Origin: CAZBGL01 sp964491375
Lineage (GTDB): Bacteria; Desulfobacterota; Deferrisomatia; Deferrisomatales; Deferrisomataceae
DNA: 19,709 nucleotides
Assembly (NCBI GenBank): GCA_964491375.1
Contig: CAZBGL010000136.1
Location: 1-19,709, forward strand
Direction: 5' to 3'
Part shown: piece after piece, positions 14,081 through 19,709 of the stretch
How the letters are laid out: every line of letters begins with the position of its first letter
How positions within the stretch are numbered: the first letter of the stretch is position 1
Notes under the pieces: model-generated
What the model was told of the DNA's origin: nothing
The model's database searches: none
The model's input: the letters and a program-made list of their open reading frames with translations, nothing else
Program-made: the position numbers and the translations under genes

Positions 14081-15038
14081 GGGCTTTGGCGCGGTACAGG
14101 GCCTCGTCGGCCGCCTTGAGCAGTTCGTCGGGCGTGCGGTCCACCTCCCCGGGCCGGTAGTCGGCCACCCCCATGCTGACCGTCACCCGGAGCCGGCCGT
14201 CCCCTTCGGCCAGGGGCACGGGTTCGGAGGCGATGCGTTTCCGGAGCCGCTCGGCCAGGTTGCGGGCCCGGGTCGCGTCCGTGTTCGGAAGGAGCAGGAC
14301 GAACTCCTCCCCCCCATAGCGGGCCACCAGGTCCTCGCTGCGCACGCCGTCCTTCAGGATGCCCACCAGCCACACGAGCACCCGGTCACCGATGGGGTGG
14401 CCGTACGTGTCGTTGATCCGCTTGAAGTGGTCCAGGTCGATCATGACGCACGCCAGGGGCTCGCCGTGGCGGCTCGCACGGGCGTACTCCGTGCGAAGCC
14501 TCTCCTGGAAGTGCCGGTGATTGTACGCCCGGGTGAGCCCGTCCGTCACGGACAGGAGGCGCAGTTCCTGGTTGGCCGCGTCGAGTTGGCGCGTAAGGGC
14601 CTCGAGTTGCTGGTTTTTCGCCTCCAGCTCCAGGTTCTGCTGGTAGAGGCGCTTCTGCAGGGCACGGATCCTCAAGAGGCTCTTCACCCGGGCCAACAGC
14701 TCCAGGTTGTCGAAGGGCTTGGCGATGTAATCGTCGGCCCCGGCAGCCAGCCCCCGGGCCAGATCCTCCACCTCGCCTTTGGCCGTGAGCATCAGGATGG
14801 GGATGTACTCCTCCTCCCGCTCGTTGCGGCGCAGGGCCCGGCACACCTCGTAGCCGTCCATTTCGGGCATCATGACGTCCAGAAGCACCAGGTCGGGCCT
14901 GGATTCCTGGATCCGTGCAAGGGCCTCCCGTCCATCGGATGCCTCCCGCACCCGATACCCCTCCGCCCGGAGCACGTCCGAAACCATGGCCCGCACGATG
15001 CGGCTGTCGTCCACCACGAGGATCTCTGGGGTCTCCAT
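14052..15038 (-). CDS. Receiver-GGDEF response regulator, diguanylate cyclase (WspR/PleD-like)
   Basis: This 328-residue regulator makes cyclic di-GMP from two GTP when its receiver is phosphorylated. Residues 4-120 form a receiver domain with acidic pocket D10/D11, phosphoacceptor D54 (LLDVMMPEMDG), T85 and K107. A charged helix follows (about 125-160, likely coiled coil, as in dimerising WspR-type proteins). The GGDEF domain (about 160-326) has DGLTRAYNHRHF, DLDHFKRINDTYGH and the active-site loop GGEEF at 242-246. An inhibitory-site motif RSED (233-236) lies exactly five residues before that loop, implying product feedback. The ATG shares one base with the cheB stop (TGATG), so the two are coupled. 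Its place after CheA-REC and CheB suggests that this kinase phosphorylates it. Confidence 0.95.
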   Translation of the reverse strand: METPEILVVDDSRIVRAMVSDVLRAEGYRVREASDGREALARIQESRPDLVLLDVMMPEMDGYEVCRALRRNEREEEYIPILMLTAKGEVEDLARGLAAGADDYIAKPFDNLELLARVKSLLRIRALQKRLYQQNLELEAKNQQLEALTRQLDAANQELRLLSVTDGLTRAYNHRHFQERLRTEYARASRHGEPLACVMIDLDHFKRINDTYGHPIGDRVLVWLVGILKDGVRSEDLVARYGGEEFVLLLPNTDATRARNLAERLRKRIASEPVPLAEGDGRLRVTVSMGVADYRPGEVDRTPDELLKAADEALYRAKAHGRNRVEVA

Positions 15039-16090
15039 CACCCGTCTCGCCTCTCGGGGGCTTCCGATCCCAGGGCCTCCACCAGGGCGCCGGGCATCTC
15101 CCTGGCCGGCACTACCCGCGTGGCCGCCCCTGCTTCGATGGCCGCTTTGGGCATCCCGAAGATGACGCTGGAGGCCTCGTCCTGCACCAGCACCTCGCCG
15201 CCGGCCCTGCGGATGGCCAAGGCACCCCGGGCGCCGTCCCGACCCATGCCCGTGAGCACCAGGGCCACGCTCCTCGAGCCGAACGCCTGGGCCACCGATT
15301 CGAACAGCACGTCGGCCGAGGGGCGGCACGAGTTGACCGGTGGCCCGCGATGCAGCACGGCACGCCCCCGTCGGACCACCAAGTGCCCCCCGTCTGCGGC
15401 CAGATATACGGTGCCCGGGTGCAACGGTTCCGGGGTCTCCACCACCCGCACCGGAAAACCGGTCTCCTTTTCGAGCCAGCGGGCGAAGCCCCGCGTGAAC
15501 CCCAGGCTGATGTGCTGGACCAGGAGCACGGGGCAGGGGAACGGCCGGGGGAGGGCGGACAGGAGGGCCTGTACGGCCCGGGGACCGCCGGTGCTCGCCG
15601 CCACGGCCACCGCGCTGCGCCGCACCGGCCCGGCCACCGAAGCCGGGCCGCTGGGGGCTGCGTCCTCGATCGTCCATCCCCGGCGGCGTCCCACCCGGGC
15701 GTACAGCTTGATCCTGGAGCGGAGCTCCTCGGCCAGGGCTGTGTACTCTTCCCGGGAGACCGCTCCGTCCGGCTTGGGCAGGGCCTCGAAGGCACCGGCC
15801 CTCACCGCCCGGAAGGCGCTCTGGACCTCCCCGGGGTTGACCGTGGCGCTGAGGATGAGCACGGGTGTGGGGCACTCGGCCATGATCCGTTCCACCGCGG
15901 TCAACCCGTCCATCACGGGCATGTGGATGTCCATGACCACGGCGTCGGGGCGTACCTCGTGGCAGCGCTTCACCGCCTCGAGGCCGTTTTCGGCCTCGGC
16001 CACCACCTGGATGTCCGGATCCTCCTCGAGGAGGTCGCGCACCACCGTGCGCACCAGGCGGGAGTCGTCCACCACCAGCACCCGGATCAC
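15038..16090 (-). CDS. cheB: CheB-type protein-glutamate methylesterase
   Basis: CheB removes methyl groups from chemoreceptor glutamates when phosphorylated, resetting receptor sensitivity. The 350-residue protein has a receiver domain (2-120; D8/D9, phosphoacceptor D54 in VVMDIHMPVMDG, K106), a linker of about 35 residues, and a methylesterase domain (about 158-342). The catalytic triad is S166 in ASTGGP, H193 in VQHIS and D285 in TGMGRDGA. The GTG start at 16088-16090 overlaps the cheA stop as GTGA, so translation is coupled. In a Wsp-like system this would be the WspF equivalent. The opposing methyltransferase CheR is not in the window. Confidence 0.95.
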   Translation of the reverse strand: MIRVLVVDDSRLVRTVVRDLLEEDPDIQVVAEAENGLEAVKRCHEVRPDAVVMDIHMPVMDGLTAVERIMAECPTPVLILSATVNPGEVQSAFRAVRAGAFEALPKPDGAVSREEYTALAEELRSRIKLYARVGRRRGWTIEDAAPSGPASVAGPVRRSAVAVAASTGGPRAVQALLSALPRPFPCPVLLVQHISLGFTRGFARWLEKETGFPVRVVETPEPLHPGTVYLAADGGHLVVRRGRAVLHRGPPVNSCRPSADVLFESVAQAFGSRSVALVLTGMGRDGARGALAIRRAGGEVLVQDEASSVIFGMPKAAIEAGAATRVVPAREMPGALVEALGSEAPERRDG

Positions 16091-18147
16091 GAAACCCCCT
16101 CCGCGTGTCTGCCCCGCGCGCAGAGGGCCCGTACCGCCTCTGCGAACTCCCGCTGCCTGAACCGGTCCTTTCGCAGACACACATTTGCTCCGGCCTGCCG
16201 GGCCGCCTCCTGGTCCTCGGGAGAGGAACGGTTGGAGACCACGATGACCGGAAGGTCGGACAGATCCGGATCGTTCCGGATCCTCCGGCTCAGTTCCAGC
16301 CCGTCCATACCCGGCATCTCCAGGTCCGTGACCACCAGATCCACCGGTTGCTGCCGGAGGATCCGCCAGGCCTCCATCCCGTTGGCCGCGGAGAGTGTGG
16401 AAAAACCCAGGTGGCGCAGGAGGTTCTCCTCCATGTGCCGCGTGGTCACCGAGTCGTCCACCACGAGCACCCTCGCAGCCCGTTTGGGCGGGCTCGCCTC
16501 GAAGCGGTAAAGTGCCTCCAGTTCGCTCCACCGTCCGTAGAGGTCCACCACGTTGAGGACCGGCAAGGCCTCCCCCGTGGGGAGGAAGGAGACCCCCAGA
16601 AGGAACGGAACGCCCCTGAGGTGCTCGCCCAGGGGCTTGAGCACGATCTCCCGCTCCCCCTCCAATCGGTCCACCTGGAGGACCATTTTCCGATTCCGGA
16701 AGGTGAGGACCACCACTCCGACTCGGTCCGCCGGCTCCCGGGGGTGTGCGCCGAGGATCCGGGCCAGGCTCACCACGGGCACCACCCGTCCCCCCAGGTT
16801 CCAAAGCCCTCCCCGCTGGGCCACCTCGGCGGAGGGCACGATATGGCAGCCTTCCACGAACAGCGACGGGACGGCGCAGGGAGTCTCTCCGGTCCACACG
16901 ACCAGCACCGAAAGGGTGGACAGGGACAGGGGCAGCAGCATCCGGAAACGCGAGAAGCGCCCCTTCTCGCTCTGAATCGCCAGGGACCCCTTGAGCTTTT
17001 CCACCCGAACCTTGACCACGTCCAGTCCCACGCCCCTTCCCGAGACCTGGTCGGCGCTCTCACGGGTGCTGAACCCGGGCTCGCACAACAGGTAAAAGGT
17101 CTCCTCGTCTCCCAGGTCTTCGGCCTCGTCCGGGCCGATCAGGCGCTTTTCCAGGGCTCTCTGGCGGATGAGTGCCGGATCGAGCCCCCTGCCGTCGTCC
17201 TCCACCTCCAGCACCACCGCGCCCGGCCGGTGGTACGCCCGGAGCACCAAGCGTCCCCGGCGGGGCTTTCCCAGTCGCTCACGCTCGTCGGGCGGTTCGA
17301 TGCCGTGGTCCACGGCGTTGCGCACGAGATGCGCCACGGGGGCCTGGATGCCGTCCAGGAGCCGGCGGTCCACCTCGGTGAGCTTGCCATCGATGACCAG
17401 ATCCACCTCCTTGCCCAGTTCCCGGGCCAGGTCCCTCACGGTGCGCCGGAAGCCTTCCAGCAGGTCCCCCAGGGGCACCATGCGCAGTTCCAGAACCTGG
17501 TGCTGGAGTTGACCCACCAACTGGTCCAGACGGCTCGCCTCCTCCAGAAACTGCTCGAACCGCCGTTCGCTGAACGGCCACGCCCGCATCGGAGCGTCGG
17601 AGGCTCGGTCTCTGCCGGTGCGCATCTGGCGCCAGAACCGCTCCAGTTGGTCCATGATCCGGGCCTCCTGGATGACCAGGTCGTCCACCAGCGTCTGGAG
17701 GGCGTCCAGCCGGTCGGCGCTGACCCGTATCCGGCCCCCCGGGCCGGGCTCGCCACGGGGCTCCCTGGGGGGATCCCCTGGGGGGCCTGCGGCCCGCTCC
17801 TCGGGAGGCCCGGCCGAGGGCCGCTGCCTCCCGCCCACCCCGGCGAGCCGCGTCCGGATTCCGTCGGTGGCCCGGAGGAGAGCCCCCACGCTCTCAGAGG
17901 AGAACCCCCCCTTTTTCTCCGATTCGGCCCGCAGGAGGTTCTCCAGGGTGTGCGCAGCCTGGCTCACGTCCACCAAGCCCACCATGCGGGCGCTTCCCTT
18001 GAGGGTGTGGGCCAGGCGCATGGCGCTGCGGAGCGCCTCGGCGTCCTCCGGGTGCTCCTCGAGCCGCAGGAGCCGCTGGTCGAGCCGCTGGAGCAGGTCT
18101 TCGGCCTCCTCCAAGAAGATCTGGAGATACCGTCGCTCCACGGGCAT
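16087..18147 (-). CDS. Hybrid CheA histidine kinase with C-terminal receiver (WspE-like)
   Basis: This cytoplasmic kinase autophosphorylates under receptor control and passes phosphate to receiver proteins. The 686 residues contain an Hpt domain (1-103) with H47 in LAHTLKGSARMVG, a Gly/Pro-rich linker (104-138) in place of the usual P2 domain, a dimerisation region (about 139-235), and an HATPase domain (about 236-408; N277 in RNAVDHGIE, DGRG 317-320, GRGVGLD 370-376). A CheW-like domain (410-545) and a receiver (557-675; D565/D566, D608 in VVTDLEMPGMDG, K660) follow. A missing P2 plus a fused receiver is the layout of WspE-type kinases. The ATG at 18145-18147 is 6 bp after the receptor stop and has no good ribosome binding site, so coupling is likely. 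Confidence 0.95.
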   Translation of the reverse strand: MPVERRYLQIFLEEAEDLLQRLDQRLLRLEEHPEDAEALRSAMRLAHTLKGSARMVGLVDVSQAAHTLENLLRAESEKKGGFSSESVGALLRATDGIRTRLAGVGGRQRPSAGPPEERAAGPPGDPPREPRGEPGPGGRIRVSADRLDALQTLVDDLVIQEARIMDQLERFWRQMRTGRDRASDAPMRAWPFSERRFEQFLEEASRLDQLVGQLQHQVLELRMVPLGDLLEGFRRTVRDLARELGKEVDLVIDGKLTEVDRRLLDGIQAPVAHLVRNAVDHGIEPPDERERLGKPRRGRLVLRAYHRPGAVVLEVEDDGRGLDPALIRQRALEKRLIGPDEAEDLGDEETFYLLCEPGFSTRESADQVSGRGVGLDVVKVRVEKLKGSLAIQSEKGRFSRFRMLLPLSLSTLSVLVVWTGETPCAVPSLFVEGCHIVPSAEVAQRGGLWNLGGRVVPVVSLARILGAHPREPADRVGVVVLTFRNRKMVLQVDRLEGEREIVLKPLGEHLRGVPFLLGVSFLPTGEALPVLNVVDLYGRWSELEALYRFEASPPKRAARVLVVDDSVTTRHMEENLLRHLGFSTLSAANGMEAWRILRQQPVDLVVTDLEMPGMDGLELSRRIRNDPDLSDLPVIVVSNRSSPEDQEAARQAGANVCLRKDRFRQREFAEAVRALCARGRHAEGVS

Positions 18148-18153
18148 GCCGGA

Positions 18154-19709
18154 CTACACGGAGAATCCCTGGAGGCCCAGATTCTCCTGGGCGAGATCTT
18201 TGAGCTTCCGGGCGAGGTCCTTCAACCCGATCACGGCCTTCTCCACCTGCTCGGCGGAGCGGCTGACCTGGACCGCCACGTCGTTGATGTCCGTGATGGT
18301 CAGGACGAGCTGCTCGCCGGCCGTGGCCTGCTGCTGGGTGGCCACGGTGATCTCCTTTGTGGACTCCTTGGTCCGCCGGACCAGGGAGAGGATGTTGTCC
18401 AGGCTCTCCCCGATCTGGTCCACCCGGTCGGCCCCGGTGCGCACCGTGGCGATTCCCCTTTCCGTCGTAAGGAGGGTGGCATTCGTGGAGTCCTGGATCT
18501 CCTCTACCAGGGACTTGATCCGGGCCGTGGCCTCCACCGTGCGCTGGGCAAGGCGCCGGATCTCGGCCGCCACCACGCCGAAGCGCTTCCCGTGTTCGCC
18601 GGCGCCCGCCGCCTCGATGGCCGCGTTCACGGCCAGCAGGTGGGTCTGCTCGCTGATCTCGTCGATGATGTCCACGATGCCGCCGATCTTCTGGGACCTC
18701 TCGCCCAAGGCCACCATGGCCGAGGCGATCTCTCCCACCTGTTCGCGCACCTGTTTCATCCCGTCGATGGCCTCCCGCACCGAGTCCCGGCCCTGGATGC
18801 ACGCTTTGTACGTGTCCTCGGCCACGTGCTCCACGTTCTCCACGTTGGCCGAGATCTCATTGGATGTGGCCGCGATCTGTTCCGCCGTGGTGGTGGCCTC
18901 CTGCACCGCCGAGGCCTGTTCGGCCGCTCCGCTGGACTGCTCCATGGCCACCGTTACCAGATGTTCGCTCGCCCGGTGGAGGTCCTCCACAGCGTGGGCC
19001 AGGGCCTCGGCCACCGATGCCGAGCGTTTCAGGCTCTCCCGCAGGTGCGCGCGCAGGGTGTTCAGATGATCGCACAGTCGGGCCATCTCGTCTTGACCCG
19101 ACACGTGCAGGTCTCGGGTGAGATCCCCCTCGGCCATCTGCCGGGCCCCGTCCACCACCCGGAACAGCGGCCGGAGCACCAGGACCCTGACCGAACCCCA
19201 CACCACAGCCACCACCAGGAGGATCGTCAGCACGAGCACGACGCCCTGCCGGGTGTACACGGCGCGCAGCTCGTCGGCGAACTCCGAAAAATCCATGCCG
19301 ACCAGGATCGCCCCGAGGTAGGGGCCGTCCTTCCCGTGGCACGACACGCACACCCCCTGATTTTGCAAGGGGACGGCGGTGACCATGTGCGTGCGGCCGC
19401 GGTGTTCGAGCAGACGGTTCGAGTTGGCCCCCTTCCGCACCAACGCGGCGAGATCCGGATCCTCCAGCGGCTTGCCGATCTCCTTGGGGCGCCCACTGTA
19501 CAACACGGTCCCGTCCGGGCCCACCACCCGCAGGGACTCGATGCCCGAGGTCTTCACCGCGTTCTCCAGCATCTTCTGGAGGTCCTTCATCCGGCCCTCC
19601 ACCATGGAGAACAGCAGGGTGTTGTACACGAACGTCGAAAAGCTCCGGTTGGTGCGTTCCTGCAGGTGTCCCAGGGTCTCCAGGTGGTCCCGAGCGGTGA
19701 GAGCGCTCA
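18154..19709 (-). CDS. Methyl-accepting chemoreceptor with periplasmic c-type haem motif (N-terminus outside window)
   Basis: At least 517 residues are visible; the frame stays open to the right edge, so the true start lies beyond it and the GTG at 19627-19629 is only internal. In visible numbering, residues 1-150 look periplasmic with a PAS/Cache-like run (RVVGPDGTVLYSG, then NRLLEHRGRTHMVTAVPL). CVSCH at 120-124 is the haem-c attachment motif, followed by GAILVGMDFSEF. A membrane segment spans about 155-178, HAMP about 179-231, and the cytoplasmic signalling helices follow. Their conserved tip is near 349-388 (IDEISEQTHLLAVNAAIEAAGAGEHGKRFGVVAAE is recognisable in pieces). EQIAAT (276-281) is a possible methylation site. 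Geobacter sulfurreducens has structurally studied receptors with haem-c sensor domains; this appears similar. Confidence 0.93.
   Translation of the reverse strand, partial: SALTARDHLETLGHLQERTNRSFSTFVYNTLLFSMVEGRMKDLQKMLENAVKTSGIESLRVVGPDGTVLYSGRPKEIGKPLEDPDLAALVRKGANSNRLLEHRGRTHMVTAVPLQNQGVCVSCHGKDGPYLGAILVGMDFSEFADELRAVYTRQGVVLVLTILLVVAVVWGSVRVLVLRPLFRVVDGARQMAEGDLTRDLHVSGQDEMARLCDHLNTLRAHLRESLKRSASVAEALAHAVEDLHRASEHLVTVAMEQSSGAAEQASAVQEATTTAEQIAATSNEISANVENVEHVAEDTYKACIQGRDSVREAIDGMKQVREQVGEIASAMVALGERSQKIGGIVDIIDEISEQTHLLAVNAAIEAAGAGEHGKRFGVVAAEIRRLAQRTVEATARIKSLVEEIQDSTNATLLTTERGIATVRTGADRVDQIGESLDNILSLVRRTKESTKEITVATQQQATAGEQLVLTITDINDVAVQVSRSAEQVEKAVIGLKDLARKLKDLAQENLGLQGFSV
19336..19350 (-). 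other. CXXCH haem-c attachment motif of the chemoreceptor
   Basis: The five codons TGC GTG TCG TGC CAC encode Cys-Val-Ser-Cys-His in the part of the receptor before its membrane segment, so the motif should lie in the periplasm where cytochrome c maturation occurs. The histidine would be the proximal ligand. The distal position could be a nearby His or Met (HMV about 16 residues earlier, or GMDF after it), or be open to a ligand; the sequence cannot decide. Confidence 0.85.

Noticed and set aside
13329..16160. Plus-strand open frame of 943 codons opposite lnt, the GGDEF gene and cheB
   Set aside because: Another long antisense shadow; it has Arg/Pro/Ala/Thr-biased composition and no motifs.
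14052..16184. Minus-strand frame joining a cheB-region extension to the receiver-GGDEF protein (710 codons)
   Set aside because: The part upstream of 15038 is out of frame with cheB and shows no domain. The real start is the ATG at 15036-15038, coupled to the cheB stop.
19627..19629. GTG as the true start of the chemoreceptor
   Set aside because: The frame remains open for 26 more codons to the window edge, and a receptor of this type needs an N-terminal signal or membrane helix that is not present after this GTG.

Overview
This window is a GC-rich, gene-dense stretch of a bacterial chromosome. It carries seventeen protein-coding genes; sixteen are on the minus strand and one on the plus strand. 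No gene-free stretch exceeds about 160 bases. I see no tRNA, rRNA, CRISPR array, insertion sequence or phage gene. Gene content (a yceD-rpmF-plsX-fab cluster running into glyA, dCMP deaminase, nrdR and ribD, plus a chemoreceptor with a c-type haem motif) suggests a GC-rich relative of the Geobacter/Desulfuromonas/Deferrisoma group of former deltaproteobacteria. That placement rests on remembered gene order and family resemblance, not on a search.

Region 1 (1-9843, minus strand, read from 9843 down) looks like one long operon: yceD (DUF177), rpmF, plsX, fabH, fabD, fabG, acpP, fabF, an rpiB-glyA gene fusion, dCMP deaminase, nrdR and ribD (cut by the left edge). It starts at a strong sigma-70-like promoter (TTGACG, 16 bp, TATAAT). 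A 15-bp perfect dyad overlaps the -10 element and probable start site. A second, weaker promoter candidate lies before fabD, and two stacked hairpins separate acpP from fabF. The first part makes membrane lipid precursors and a ribosomal protein. The second part supplies pentose phosphate, one-carbon units, dUMP, control of ribonucleotide reductase, and riboflavin.

Region 2 (10004-11371, plus strand) is one divergently transcribed gene for an exported tetratricopeptide-type protein with about six degenerate helical repeats. It has its own promoter and ribosome binding site. Its stop codon overlaps the 3' end of the convergent prfB by 7 bp.

Region 3 (11365-19709, minus strand, read from the right edge down) is a tightly packed run: a membrane chemoreceptor with a CXXCH haem-binding motif in its periplasmic domain (N-terminus outside the window), a CheA-receiver hybrid kinase, CheB methylesterase, a receiver-GGDEF diguanylate cyclase, apolipoprotein N-acyltransferase (lnt), and release factor 2 (prfB) with a canonical programmed +1 frameshift. 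The receptor, hybrid CheA, CheB and REC-GGDEF set has the composition of a Wsp-type chemosensory system, whose output is cyclic di-GMP rather than flagellar switching. Its CheW and CheR partners are not in view. The haem-c sensor joined to a Wsp-like output is the most interesting system here: it may couple periplasmic redox state or a gaseous ligand to c-di-GMP.
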